Source: Hyphomicrobiales bacterium (GTDB taxonomy: Bacteria > Pseudomonadota > Alphaproteobacteria > Rhizobiales > Xanthobacteraceae). Taken from it: a DNA stretch of 64,000 nucleotides. Positions 1 through 7,453 of the stretch are shown piece by piece. Every line of letters begins with the position of its first letter. Position 1 is the first letter of the stretch. A program made the position numbers and the translations under genes. Location of the stretch: the NCBI GenBank assembly GCA_009377755.1, contig WHTM01000028.1, forward strand, positions 1 through 64,000. The letters are read 5' to 3'. Under the pieces are notes generated by a model, which ran no database searches, was not told the DNA's origin, and saw only the letters and a program-made list of their open reading frames with translations.

Positions 1-59
1 CCGGGGGGTGGACTGCCGTCGGTCGGGCTACGCCCTCCCTCCGTCAACCCACCCCCCGG
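1..59. repeat. Inverted repeat at window edge
   Basis: An 11-base arm CCGGGGGGTGG (1-11) pairs perfectly with CCACCCCCCGG (49-59) around a 37-base GC-rich middle. There is no T-tract on either side, so it is not a clear terminator. It follows the end of the minus-strand gene at 90-485 and could be a transcript-end structure or part of a longer element cut by the window edge. Confidence 0.4.
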
Positions 60-89
60 CGCATTCTCATCCTGATTGACGCTGACGTC

Positions 90-485
90 TCACCTTGATT
101 GTCGCGCGGCACTCAACACCTGTTTCTGTTGTGCCTCACTGGCGGCGATCGGACGTCCGACCGGACGCGGTGCAACACGAGCATTGTAGTTGGGAACAAG
201 CCGGTTCCAATCCCGCATCAGAGCGTTGTAGTCCTCGACCAGCTTGTTGTGTCGCTCCATGAACGGCGCCCATGTCCACTTCCCGTCATCGCCCTGCTGC
301 ATGTCGAGCGCCTCGATCCACTGCTCGATCACGCTGTCGGCGCTATCGACGTGCTCGACCTGCCGCTGCACCAGGTCCTTGAGATCATCCCGCTCGGCGC
401 GAAGGTCCTTAATCTGACGTTCAGCCTCCTTGAGCTTGTCCTCAAGCTCGGCGATACGGCGGATGGCTTCTGTGTCCTTGTCCAT
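90..485 (-). CDS. Coiled-coil phage protein of unknown function
   Basis: A 131-residue product. The N-terminal 50 residues are a charged heptad-like stretch rich in Glu, Lys and Leu (ELEDKLKEAERQIKDLRAER) that should form a coiled coil, followed by a Trp-rich middle and a basic tail. I recognise no family. The start is uncertain: ATG at 485 is used here, but an in-frame GTG at 512 would add nine residues, and neither has a good ribosome binding site. It lies downstream (leftward) of the packaging genes and is transcribed with them. A structural or chaperone role would be a guess. Confidence 0.55.
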   Translation of the reverse strand: MDKDTEAIRRIAELEDKLKEAERQIKDLRAERDDLKDLVQRQVEHVDSADSVIEQWIEALDMQQGDDGKWTWAPFMERHNKLVEDYNALMRDWNRLVPNYNARVAPRPVGRPIAASEAQQKQVLSAARQSR

Positions 486-729
486 GTGTTCAAAATATCG
501 CAAATTAAGCACACGTCAAGTCAATGTGTCCGGGGGTTTCTGCGATTTGGGTGGGGCGCGAGAGTGGCGGAGCCGGCTTCACGAAAGGAGAGGCCGCGAA
601 CGGATTCCTAAATCAGCCGATATCGGTGCAGCGCTCGCAAACGCGCGGAATCAGTCAACAGCAGCAATAGGCTACGTGGAGGCTATGGCAGGGGCGAGCG
701 CGCCCGGGCGAGGCGGCATCTCGTGCGGA

Positions 730-761
730 TCAATCCCCAAATCTTTGGGGATTGATTTCTT
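730..761 (+). terminator. Perfect 12-bp hairpin with short T-rich tail
   Basis: TCAATCCCCAAA (730-741) pairs perfectly with TTTGGGGATTGA (744-755) across a two-base loop and is followed by TTTCTT on the plus strand. It looks like a plus-strand terminator, although the nearest intact genes are on the minus strand. It sits in the otherwise gene-free stretch 486-830, where I see no convincing reading frame. Confidence 0.4.
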
Positions 762-830
762 GCCATGGCGGCGGCGCCGGACGGTCGCGCTCACGATTGC
801 ACCGTCTCTCCCGCGATGCGGCGGATATCG

Positions 831-1124
831 TCAGTCAACGACTCCCATTCCTCGGGCTGCATCTCGTTTTGCAGCTTCCATTGCCCGTTGCCCAGCGCGC
901 CCCAGGGCCTTGACGATCAGTTGCCGGATAGCGTCGGAGCGAGACGAGGTAGACCGAACCGCGCTCCGTTTCGATTGGTGCCGGTTCAATCGTCCGCCCG
1001 CGCCTGGGGAGGCCATCCATCTATCGATGGCGGCAATCAATGCCGGCGGCATCCGAACGAGAACGACAGGATCACGGCCGCGGGGCAGCCGGCCAGTAGA
1101 CTTCGCACCCTTCTTCTCTGTCAT
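831..1124 (-). CDS. Ribbon-helix-helix-like DNA-binding protein
   Basis: A 97-residue protein. Residues about 19-35 read DPVVLVRMPPALIAAIDRW, a beta strand followed by a helix typical of ribbon-helix-helix proteins. A second helix follows near SRSDAIRQLIVKAL, separated by an unusually long basic loop. ATG at 1124 is preferred because GGAAG lies about 11 bases upstream; a longer reading frame to 1250 has no such signal. The family binds operators as a dimer, so it may regulate the phage late genes or act as an antitoxin-like regulator. No toxin partner is visible beside it. Confidence 0.6.
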   Translation of the reverse strand: MTEKKGAKSTGRLPRGRDPVVLVRMPPALIAAIDRWMASPGAGGRLNRHQSKRSAVRSTSSRSDAIRQLIVKALGRAGQRAMEAAKRDAARGMGVVD

Positions 1125-1212
1125 CGCGCAGAAATCTTCCTTATTGCGCGGTATTACCGAAATAGGGCCTCCCGTGGCCGGGCGCAATACCTGCCGCGCG
1201 GATCGCCGCCAC

Positions 1213-1407
1213 ATGACGAAGGGCCAGCGCGCCATGGCGGTGGCGTTCATTTATTCGGAGCCGAAGAAGACAGGCAGGGGCCAAAAGTCCTCCGTGACGG
1301 AGCACATTGGCTCTGGCCGTATTTCGATGGCCCGCACCGTCCTCTCCCATTCCGTCGACGGTGACCTAGCTAACGACGTTCTCGCGGGTGGTCACGCCGA
1401 TCGGTGA
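1213..1407 (+). pseudogene. Remnant of ParB-like phage protein, antisense to the late operon
   Basis: A 64-residue plus-strand frame in a minus-strand operon. It reads RRHMTKGQRAMAVAFIYSEP at its start, then a Gly/Lys-rich linker and ISMARTVLSHS...LANDVLAG. This resembles the HTH-containing ParB/KorB-like segment of ParB-nuclease-type phage proteins (pattern RRHLTKGQRAM...SKARTVL...LADAVLAG). Codons stay in frame to a TGA at 1407, but the N-terminal ParB domain is missing, since upstream lies the antisense of the ribbon-helix-helix gene. Its 3' end overlaps the tail of the gene at 1370-1624. I read it as a gene fragment left by rearrangement; a small expressed ORF is possible. Confidence 0.45.
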
Positions 1408-1624
1408 GACCGTGTTCATGGCAGGGGTGGGGACGCCACGGCGCGGCATACGGCTTGGCAGCCATGCCGGGCGTGTACAGCGGCCGCCTGATCTGCTGGC
1501 CGGGGAACGGCCGGTACTTGGCCATTTCCGCCCCCGCCGCGTAGTGGGTGGCCAGCGTCCAGCCGATCGCGGATACAGCAGCGACGGCTGCCAAATAAAG
1601 TGTGAGCAAAAGCCATGGCCGCAT
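1370..1624 (-). CDS. Small membrane-anchored phage protein
   Basis: An 84-residue protein with an N-terminal hydrophobic segment (about residues 3-24, LLLTLYLAAVAAVSAIGW) and a basic, Pro-rich, hydrophilic tail. AAAGGA lies nine bases before the ATG at 1624, which supports the start. It is the last of three consecutive genes for tiny membrane proteins. Position and topology (anchor plus polar domain) would fit a lysis accessory or spanin-like role, but I see no lipobox or sequence match. Its last dozen codons are antisense to the ParB-like remnant, so the C terminus may be recently acquired. Confidence 0.5.
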   Translation of the reverse strand: MRPWLLLTLYLAAVAAVSAIGWTLATHYAAGAEMAKYRPFPGQQIRRPLYTPGMAAKPYAAPWRPHPCHEHGLTDRRDHPRERR

Positions 1625-1636
1625 AAGCGAGTCCTT

Positions 1637-1711
1637 TCACATCAACAGAATCACGACGCCGAACAGAAGTGCGGCCGCGACCTGCACGTAGGCGAATGTG
1701 AGCGGCGTCAT
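1637..1711 (-). CDS. Very small membrane peptide (24 aa)
   Basis: A 24-codon frame, MTPLTFAYVQVAAALLFGVV followed by ILLM, whose ATG overlaps the TGA of the preceding gene (ATGA at 1711-1708). Nearly the whole peptide is one hydrophobic helix. Coupling to the upstream frame and the identical coupling of that frame to the 279-aa gene argue for real translation. The function is unknown; a holin-like or anti-holin-like role is only a guess from the context of small membrane proteins. Confidence 0.38.
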   Translation of the reverse strand: MTPLTFAYVQVAAALLFGVVILLM

Positions 1712-1857
1712 GGAGCCGCCACCAGCAGCCGCCCGATCAGCGACAACGCCACCAGGATCAGCACCGTAGCGAGGCCGGGCACAAAGTAACGCACGTTGTC
1801 GTTCGCCGGTCGGCTGTACCAGCGGCGATGGACGAACCAGGACGATGCTCCGGTCAT
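1708..1857 (-). CDS. Small single-pass membrane protein (49 aa)
   Basis: A 49-residue frame, not homologous to anything I recognise: a basic N terminus (FVHRRWYSRPANDNVRYF) followed by one transmembrane helix (about residues 28-48, FVPGLATVLILVALSLIGRL). Its ATG overlaps the TGA of the 279-aa gene (ATGA at 1857-1854), and its own TGA overlaps the next ATG, so three frames are translationally coupled in a row. The arrangement of a basic cytoplasmic tail and a single helix suggests an inner-membrane protein of a lysis or assembly module. Confidence 0.5.
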   Translation of the reverse strand: MTGASSWFVHRRWYSRPANDNVRYFVPGLATVLILVALSLIGRLLVAAP

Positions 1858-2693
1858 CGCGCCATCCGCCGGGCAATCGACTTCACCTCACGGTCAGTCA
1901 ACCCGGCTTCCCACGCGCTGAGAGCAGCAACAGCACTCGGCGGCATGCCTTTGATAATGCGCTTGTAGCGCTCGGCGAGCACCTGCACCTTGCGCGGCGC
2001 CTCGCTGCCCCATTCCGCAAGAAGCGCCTTGCCGACGTCATCGTCGCGGAAACGCCGAAGCTGTTCCGTGCTGGCCAGCGAAGACACGGCCGGTGCCGGT
2101 TGCGCTAGCTCGGCAACCAGCGAGATTTGCACAACGTCCGGAAGGGTGCCCACATGCTGGTGAAAGTCGGTCTGCGCTTCGGCATTGCCGATGTCCGGCA
2201 GCATGTCATTCGTCGCACCACGAGCGGCTTGCAGTGCAGCGTCGGCGCCCTCACCCTGATCGGATAGCCACTGTGCGCCGGTGTCCATCACTTGCATTTT
2301 CGATTTCATGGCGCTGTCATCGAGAATGCGAACTGCTGGACTCTTAGCTTGCTCGGCTTGCAGCGCCTCGCGTTCGGCAGCGAGGTTCTCGACCTTGAAC
2401 CTCGCGGAATCATGTTTTTCCAGGTACGCAAGCTGCTGCAACCGAACGGCAGGATCGACAGTGCAGGCCTGCTCGGTTGCCGGGATCGAAACCTTCACGT
2501 CCCGCTCGGCCTTCTCGCCGGCAAGCTGCTGATACGCCCGCCGCGCATCGGGATCGGCCATGATCTTTGCCATTATCGAGTCTGCCGGCGGTGCAGCAGG
2601 CGGTGCCGGCGTTACCGGTGCAGGCGCCGGGGCAGCCGGTGCCCCATCAGCGGCTTGTGCCGGGGCGGGTGTCGTTGGTGCGTCCGTCATCAT
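1854..2693 (-). CDS. Pro/Ala-rich phage protein, possibly scaffold-like
   Basis: A 279-residue protein. Residues 1-40 are almost entirely Pro and Ala (low complexity). The rest is helical and charged, and the C terminus is a basic helix pair ending near LTDREVKSIARRMAR. I recognise no domain. Order in the operon (after the terminase and a long coiled-coil protein), helical composition and basic C terminus resemble what is seen in capsid scaffolding proteins, but this is inference. The ATG at 2693 overlaps the stop of the upstream gene (ATGA), and two ATG codons are adjacent. Confidence 0.6.
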   Translation of the reverse strand: MMTDAPTTPAPAQAADGAPAAPAPAPVTPAPPAAPPADSIMAKIMADPDARRAYQQLAGEKAERDVKVSIPATEQACTVDPAVRLQQLAYLEKHDSARFKVENLAAEREALQAEQAKSPAVRILDDSAMKSKMQVMDTGAQWLSDQGEGADAALQAARGATNDMLPDIGNAEAQTDFHQHVGTLPDVVQISLVAELAQPAPAVSSLASTEQLRRFRDDDVGKALLAEWGSEAPRKVQVLAERYKRIIKGMPPSAVAALSAWEAGLTDREVKSIARRMAR

Positions 2694-3670
2694 AAGCCTC
2701 CGAACTCATAGCGGTTGTACGTCGATGCGCCACTACGCGGCCCGGCATCGCCCTTAGGGGCCAGGTTTGAGGGGTCACGATGTTGACGCTGCTGCTTGAA
2801 CGCGCGTTCCAGCGCCGCGCGCTCGGCGGGATCATTGCTAGCCTCACCCGGCGGCGGCTTTAGCGGCGTGACTTTGTCCAGCCGCTTGGCCATCTTGAGA
2901 CGAAGCGCCGTCCGCACATCCGGATCATCGACGGCGACTTTCGCAATCGCTTCGATTGCCGCCGTGCCGGCAGTCACAAACGGTTCATTCCGGCGGGCCA
3001 CGTCAGTCCGCGCCGCCTGATGATTGGCAACGCGCAGGCTGAAGGCGTCGTTAGTTTCGCCCTTCAGCGGCACCGGCGGCGGACCGGCCAGGCGGTCCGG
3101 CATCGGCACCGCATGCGCCGCGGCGACGCCATCCCGCACGCTGCGAACCCGCTGCACCAAGTCGGGCCTGTCGGCGTGTCGCGCTGTCCAGTTGGCCGCT
3201 TCCACGGCCGTCTCGTGGCGCTGGATATCGGCGGCGGCGGCGGCAACGTCGGTAAGCAAGCCGTGCAGCCGCTTCCATGCGGCTTCCAATGCGGGAATGT
3301 TCTCGGCATGCGTCTTGGCCACTTCGGCCTCGACCTTCGCTTTCGCCTCACGCTTGCTCACCTCTGCCAGCCGCGTCGCCGCCTTGGCCCGCGCATCCTC
3401 CAAGGCTCGCACGACATCGGATTGCACCGTCATGCTGAACACATGATCGCGCAGCGCCGCCGTTCCCTCCATCGCCTTCGCCTCGCGCTTGCGGTCGAGA
3501 GTGTTCAGCACGCCTTGCTCATGATCGATTTCAGCATCGAGGCGCTTGACCACCGCCGCGTGATCCGCTGCTGTGACCGCCTTCGCCGCCAACTCGGCAA
3601 GCGATGGTGCATCAGTGGCCGGCAACGTGGTCTCGCCGATTGGCGTGACCGGAGACTTGGATTTCGTCAT
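2690..3670 (-). CDS. Long coiled-coil phage protein of unknown function
   Basis: A 326-residue, Ala/Lys/Glu-rich, almost entirely helical protein. A coiled coil is likely from about residue 35 to 170 (for example ARAKAATRLAEVSKREAKAK), and the tail is polar, ending in a Tyr/Gly-rich segment. AGGGAA before the ATG at 3670 supports the start. It sits where portal or head genes usually follow a terminase, but shows no portal-like features. Structural, scaffold or injection-associated roles are all possible. Confidence 0.6.
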   Translation of the reverse strand: MTKSKSPVTPIGETTLPATDAPSLAELAAKAVTAADHAAVVKRLDAEIDHEQGVLNTLDRKREAKAMEGTAALRDHVFSMTVQSDVVRALEDARAKAATRLAEVSKREAKAKVEAEVAKTHAENIPALEAAWKRLHGLLTDVAAAAADIQRHETAVEAANWTARHADRPDLVQRVRSVRDGVAAAHAVPMPDRLAGPPPVPLKGETNDAFSLRVANHQAARTDVARRNEPFVTAGTAAIEAIAKVAVDDPDVRTALRLKMAKRLDKVTPLKPPPGEASNDPAERAALERAFKQQRQHRDPSNLAPKGDAGPRSGASTYNRYEFGGL

Positions 3671-3687
3671 TATACATTTCCCTTCAT

Positions 3688-3903
3688 TCAGTTAGATGTG
3701 ATCGCATCTCGCAACGAGCTGACCCGCTCGTAAATCGAGGCGCCGCGAAAAATATGGAGCCGCTGTCGAGGATCAAAGCCTTGTCGCAGCAACCGTTCGC
3801 ACAGCGTCCGAACGCTCGAATGGCTGTACGGCCCGCTCACGCTGACAGGGCCACAGCGTAGGAAGCCTTCACCGATCAGATCGGCGCGCAGCGGGGTGCT
3901 CAT
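3688..3903 (-). CDS. Hypothetical phage protein (71 aa)
   Basis: A short soluble-looking protein whose ATG at 3903 overlaps the TGA of the upstream 79-aa gene. It contains a segment SSVRTLCERLLRQGFDPRQR that looks like a helix-turn-helix-sized helical pair, but no confident family can be named. Spacing to the next gene is 17 bases. It belongs to the same leftward packaging operon as the terminase. Confidence 0.5.
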   Translation of the reverse strand: MSTPLRADLIGEGFLRCGPVSVSGPYSHSSVRTLCERLLRQGFDPRQRLHIFRGASIYERVSSLRDAITSN

Positions 3904-4139
3904 GACGGTGCTCCAATCCCGAGACGTCGCTGCCGGCGCGGTGGCCGCTCAGAAGCCGAAACCTCCGCCGAACCGCGCAGGGATTGCGCCTCGTATTGCT
4001 GACGCGCAGCAGCAACCGCGTGGGCGTCTGCCTCTTCGGCCGGCTGCGTCACACGCCGCGCCGCGATAAGCGACAACTGCGCGCTGATATATGCGTCACG
4101 CGCACTCGTGTTCCAACTCGGAATTACGTCTCTCCCCAC
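3900..4139 (-). CDS. Hypothetical phage protein (79 aa), GTG start
   Basis: The frame is open much further upstream, but that part is antisense-like Arg-rich translation of the terminase end. The credible part begins at GTG 4139, overlapping the preceding small gene by 16 bases, and gives an Ala-rich helical middle (ISAQLSLIAARRVTQPAEEA) and a basic tail. The stop overlaps the next start (ATGA at 3903). Function unknown; probably a small head or packaging accessory. Confidence 0.45.
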   Translation of the reverse strand: MGRDVIPSWNTSARDAYISAQLSLIAARRVTQPAEEADAHAVAAARQQYEAQSLRGSAEVSASERPPRRQRRLGIGAPS

Positions 4140-4312
4140 TGACGTAAAGGATCGTCGTCCGGCGCAACCGTGTCCCAACGACGGCCGGGCAGCGCGCGGC
4201 CGTACCTGTCGTGGCCTTTGTCGCGCCACCGCCGCTCGATGTCCGTGCCGGCAGCAGACTTGGGCGGCGAGTCGATGATCCGGCCGCTTTTGTCGGTCTT
4301 CGGCTTCGTCAT
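4124..4312 (-). CDS. Hypothetical phage protein (62 aa) downstream of terminase
   Basis: A polar 62-residue protein rich in Lys, Asp and Arg, probably largely disordered. Its ATG at 4312 overlaps the terminase stop (ATGA), so it should be translated by coupling to the terminase. No domain is recognised. Confidence 0.55.
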   Translation of the reverse strand: MTKPKTDKSGRIIDSPPKSAAGTDIERRWRDKGHDRYGRALPGRRWDTVAPDDDPLRQWGET

Positions 4313-5811
4313 ACTGAGAAATCCTTAAACGGATCGTCGTCCTCGACGCTGTACGACGCGCCACCCGACGCCATGTCCTGCTGCACCCACTCCGGAACCG
4401 GTCCAAAACTCGGGTTGGTCGCCAACCCCAGGGCACCAGCCGCAGCGTTCGCAACATCATCATGCGCATATTTCGCGTGATCGATCTTGTCCGCACCGCC
4501 GCGTGTCACACTGCGCTCAAGACTCAGAAGCTGCTGCTTCAACGTGCGATCGTCCAACAATTCACAGCCACGAGAATTCAGCATCGGCAACAGGTCGAGA
4601 TACAGCGCGCTCTTGACCTTCGCTGACCTCTCATAATTGACGCCCAACCCACGAAAGGTGCCCTGGACCCACTCACCACCGAAATTGTCGCCCGTCACGC
4701 TGGCCACTCGATAGCGCCGCAGCAGCGCCACACACTCCGCAGTCACAGCTTCGGGATTGAACGAAGGCTTGAACTCCCGAACCGCGTCCAGCACCGCCAC
4801 CTTGCCCTCGCGATGCGCAATGGCGAGCGACATCGCGTCCTGCCCGGACCCGCCGGCAGGATCGACAAACCCAACATAGGTGTGTGCATTCTCCGGCGGA
4901 CGTTCCAGCACGCCAGCCGCCGTGCAAGCCTCAACCGCCTCCCGCGTCACCAGCGATGCGACATCCGACCGGAACTCCGACCCATACTCGGCCGCAGCCC
5001 ACACCGGATCGTCCCGGAACGCCGCGGAAACCACCTCGCCGTCCTCCGGCAGCAGCGGATTCATCACCCAGGTGGGAGCCTTCACGACCAGGACATTGCC
5101 CGGCTGGCCGTAACTCTCCGTGAACTTGCGAAAGAGCAACCCGCGCCGCGCATGCGCCGAGGAGATGCCGATCACCATCGCGCCCGGCATCATCGTCCCC
5201 ATCGCCGGCTTGATCGCCTGATAAACATCCTCGTCGGGATTTGCAGTCGCCTCGGACCGCCAGTGCGCAACCTCGTCCAAAACCGCCGCAACCACCGTGC
5301 GGCCACGCACCCGCCGCTGATCGTTCGTGAAAATCTCAATTGCAAACCGATTCGTCAGCTCAACACTGTCGGCCGTCACGCGCTTCACCAGCCGCTTGAA
5401 CATCGGTTGCTCAAACATGTCCTTGAGATAGTCGAAGCATACCCGCGCCTGATCCCTGTCAACCGCAAGCAACTGGACAATCCCACGCTCACCACGCGTG
5501 AGCCGTTCCCGGAAGCCAAGCTGTTCAGCACCGATGGTGGCAAGATAAGTGACCAGCGACGCCGCCTTGACATCTTTGCCTCCACGCCGGCCGATCAGAA
5601 ACCACCCCTCGCTCGCCGGCGCCGTCGGTGCATCCGCGCGACCCGTCAACTCGCGGAAGATCGTCAACTCGCCGGCATCCAGCGGCAGACCAAACAACGC
5701 CTTGTCCACCACACGCCACGATGCCCAGGACTCGCCCGTGAACCAGGGCCCGAACAGCTTCGGGTCGCGGCAGGCGTCGGCATACGTGATGGAGGCAAGC
5801 GGCTTAGGCAT
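4309..5811 (-). CDS. terL: Phage terminase large subunit
   Basis: A 500-residue packaging motor: an ATPase that drives DNA into the prohead plus a nuclease that cuts concatemers. A variant Walker A (GRRGGKD, residues 74-80) and Walker B (VLDE, 177-180) mark the ATPase. FVDPAGGSGQD (first Asp about 317) and TGDNFGG (Asp about 375) mark the RNase H-fold nuclease, with a further acidic site in KYAHDDVANA near the end. ATG 5811 is chosen over an upstream start at 5865 because GGAGG lies ten bases before it and it shares a base with the preceding TGA. It is in one operon with the small genes on both sides; no portal gene follows. Confidence 0.9.
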   Translation of the reverse strand: MPKPLASITYADACRDPKLFGPWFTGESWASWRVVDKALFGLPLDAGELTIFRELTGRADAPTAPASEGWFLIGRRGGKDVKAASLVTYLATIGAEQLGFRERLTRGERGIVQLLAVDRDQARVCFDYLKDMFEQPMFKRLVKRVTADSVELTNRFAIEIFTNDQRRVRGRTVVAAVLDEVAHWRSEATANPDEDVYQAIKPAMGTMMPGAMVIGISSAHARRGLLFRKFTESYGQPGNVLVVKAPTWVMNPLLPEDGEVVSAAFRDDPVWAAAEYGSEFRSDVASLVTREAVEACTAAGVLERPPENAHTYVGFVDPAGGSGQDAMSLAIAHREGKVAVLDAVREFKPSFNPEAVTAECVALLRRYRVASVTGDNFGGEWVQGTFRGLGVNYERSAKVKSALYLDLLPMLNSRGCELLDDRTLKQQLLSLERSVTRGGADKIDHAKYAHDDVANAAAGALGLATNPSFGPVPEWVQQDMASGGASYSVEDDDPFKDFSV

Positions 5812-6167
5812 CAGAGGTAAGCCTCCATAATGCCCTCCCAGCGCGTGCGCGAGGCCGTGAAGCAATTCTCTAGATGGAACCCAAGCTCAGTCCGCATGCG
5901 CCAATGAATGACACCGGCAAGCCGCCCGAACTCGGCAACGTCGCCGTCGAAGGCCGCGTGCTGCATGTCCTGAAGACACTCACGGATATGAACGACACCA
6001 CAAGGATGCATCCAAGCCGTTTCGGGATAGAAGCAGGCCGGCGCCACCTCGGCTTCGACTTCGTAAGCGCCCCGAAACATCCGCTCACGCGTGGCCACAC
6101 GATCAGCAGCCGCCAGGATTGCAGCACCCATGTCAGCATCGGGGGCGATCGTTGCCGGGGCAGTCAT
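5811..6167 (-). CDS. Hypothetical phage protein upstream of terminase
   Basis: A 118-residue protein with an Ala-rich start and a helical, His/Cys/Trp-containing middle (residues about 50-110). ATG 6167 overlaps the upstream TGA (ATGA), which decides the start over one at 6209. Its own stop overlaps the terminase ATG (TGATG). A small-terminase role is conceivable from position but not supported by sequence. Confidence 0.6.
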   Translation of the reverse strand: MTAPATIAPDADMGAAILAAADRVATRERMFRGAYEVEAEVAPACFYPETAWMHPCGVVHIRECLQDMQHAAFDGDVAEFGRLAGVIHWRMRTELGFHLENCFTASRTRWEGIMEAYL

Positions 6168-6565
6168 GCCGCCTCCGCTAGCTTGGCCGGACGACGATCC
6201 GACAACCACGCATCCCAGGCGGCGCGCCGCTCTTCAGCCGTCAACCGCAAGAAGGCGGGCAAGTCCGGCATGTCCTGATACGGCCCACCATGCGTCCGCA
6301 GACGAATCCCAGAAGTCGGGACTACCCCTGCCACCATGCCGGCGCCCGGACCCGGAACACCGCCGCCCGACGCCACCGGCCTAGCCTGCGGAACAGGCTC
6401 CTGTAGCGTTACATCGGCCTCACCCTTGGCGGGATGCCCTGTAACGCTAAGAACGCGCCTGCGCGCCCGGAGGGCCGCAATACGGTGCATGTCAGAGCAG
6501 TAGCGAGCCGTTGCCCGCTGGGACTGGAATGGCTGACCACAATGAGCGCAAAGCGCCTCAGTCAT
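6164..6565 (-). CDS. Zinc-finger-type phage protein
   Basis: A 133-residue protein with an N-terminal treble-clef-like motif, CAHCGQPF...ARYCSDMH (about residues 6-27). The last ligand position is Asp/His in place of a second Cys. It is followed by a basic helix ALRARRR and a Pro/Gly-rich linker. The C-terminal 45 residues contain a helical pair around FLRLTAEERRAAWDAW. Zinc-binding and nucleic-acid-binding is the likely activity. ATG 6565 lies inside the end of the upstream gene. Confidence 0.6.
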   Translation of the reverse strand: MTEALCAHCGQPFQSQRATARYCSDMHRIAALRARRRVLSVTGHPAKGEADVTLQEPVPQARPVASGGGVPGPGAGMVAGVVPTSGIRLRTHGGPYQDMPDLPAFLRLTAEERRAAWDAWLSDRRPAKLAEAA

Positions 6566-7058
6566 GCTCGCCCCCATCATCGGAAAGGACCGGCGCGCTC
6601 ACCGGAGAGCTGGCGCGCGTTTCGTCGGAGGCCGGCTCTGCCGCCTCGACAACCGCCGGCTCACCGGAGGCACGCTCTGCCGCTTTCTCGCGCATGTACG
6701 AATAAAGGTCGTCAGACACGTCGCGCGCCACGCGCTGCAAGCCGATGTCGAGAAGCAGCCGGCGAACCGAGTTGCACGCCGTCGTGTACGGCCCGATGTC
6801 GATGTCCTCGCCAGCCGCCAACCGCGCCTCGACCGCCTCGCACCACACCGACAGCGATGCTGCCCGACGGATCACTTGCTTCTGCGCCTCAGCAGGATTG
6901 CCGCCTACGTCGCTGGTGAATTGCCCGACAAGATCGCGATAGCGCCGCGCGAGCGCACTGCGGCCGTCCAGTCCCTCGACAAACAACCGCGACTGGTTGG
7001 CGACCGCGCTGCGAGACGCGGGTGGACGGGCGGCGACCGTGGTGCGGTCTGTGTGCAT
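6558..7058 (-). CDS. Conserved phage protein at head of packaging operon (possible small terminase analogue)
   Basis: A 166-residue protein. The core LDGRSALARRYRDLVGQF...GGNPAEAQKQVIRRAASLSVWCE is a pattern I associate with uncharacterised proteins found next to terminase genes in Rhizobiales prophages. It is helical with an acidic Ser/Ala/Glu-rich tail. ATG 7058 is favoured over 7160 because GAAGGAAGGG precedes it. It is first in the packaging operon, behind a good promoter at 7169-7197. Position suggests the DNA-recognition partner of the terminase, but no HTH is obvious. Confidence 0.6.
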   Translation of the reverse strand: MHTDRTTVAARPPASRSAVANQSRLFVEGLDGRSALARRYRDLVGQFTSDVGGNPAEAQKQVIRRAASLSVWCEAVEARLAAGEDIDIGPYTTACNSVRRLLLDIGLQRVARDVSDDLYSYMREKAAERASGEPAVVEAAEPASDETRASSPVSAPVLSDDGGEHD

Positions 7059-7168
7059 TCCAACCCTTCCTTCAACGGGCCGGGCGCGCCTCCCGGCGGG
7101 CCTCGAAAACCGCAGCCCCGTTGCCAGCATGTTGCCAGAAACGAAGCAATTCGGCTTCACAGCTGTCT

Positions 7169-7197
7169 GAAATATGGTGTTTTTGGTACAAAGTCAA
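7169..7197 (-). promoter_or_regulatory. Candidate sigma-70 promoter of packaging operon
   Basis: On the minus strand TTGACT (complement of 7192-7197) is followed after 17 bases by TATTTC (complement of 7169-7174), about 110 bases before the first packaging gene. The surrounding 40 bases are AT-rich relative to the GC-rich island. It is the only promoter-like match I see between the helicase gene and the packaging genes. Confidence 0.45.
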
Positions 7198-7358
7198 TGT
7201 GACGCAAGGGATATAAAACCCGTTGGTGAGGCCATATGAGCGCGCGAACAAGCGCGCCAGCAGCGGCGGATTGGGACGGCCGAAGAAAAAAAGGCGCGCC
7301 CTCACGCAAGCCCCGAGAGAGTGAGTTGCTTATTCGACCTGCTAGTTGCTTCACAACA

Positions 7359-7440
7359 GGCGAACATTGGCGAACATTGTTCGCGGGTGTACGGCGAACA
7401 TTGGCGAACATATCCCTTTAGGGATGTTCGCATATGTTCG
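7359..7440. repeat. Iteron-like array of GCGAACAT repeats
   Basis: Four direct GGCGAACAT(T/A) units at 7359, 7369, 7393 and 7403 and two inverted units (GATGTTCGC at 7423, TATGTTCG at 7433) lie just after the helicase stop. The second unit extends into the palindrome GCGAACATTGTTCGC (7370-7384), and the fourth into a hairpin with TATCCC and GGGAT arms. Iterated sites of this kind serve as replication origins or as repressor operators. Placement between the replication and packaging operons fits either. Confidence 0.6.
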
Positions 7441-7453
7441 TCACCCTTCGCCC

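Noticed and set aside
1141-1350. 69-codon minus-strand frame in the island
   Set aside because: Antisense to the better supported ParB-like remnant, His/Arg/Ala-rich, no ribosome site.
430-1407. 325-codon plus-strand frame
   Set aside because: Only the last 64 codons (1213-1407) look coding (ParB-like); the earlier part is antisense to the coiled-coil and ribbon-helix-helix genes.
4813-5820. 335-codon plus-strand frame
   Set aside because: Antisense to the terminase gene, which has Walker and nuclease motifs.
5811-6565. Small terminase subunit among the genes before terL
   Set aside because: Neither protein shows the HTH and oligomerisation pattern of small terminases, so the name was not assigned.
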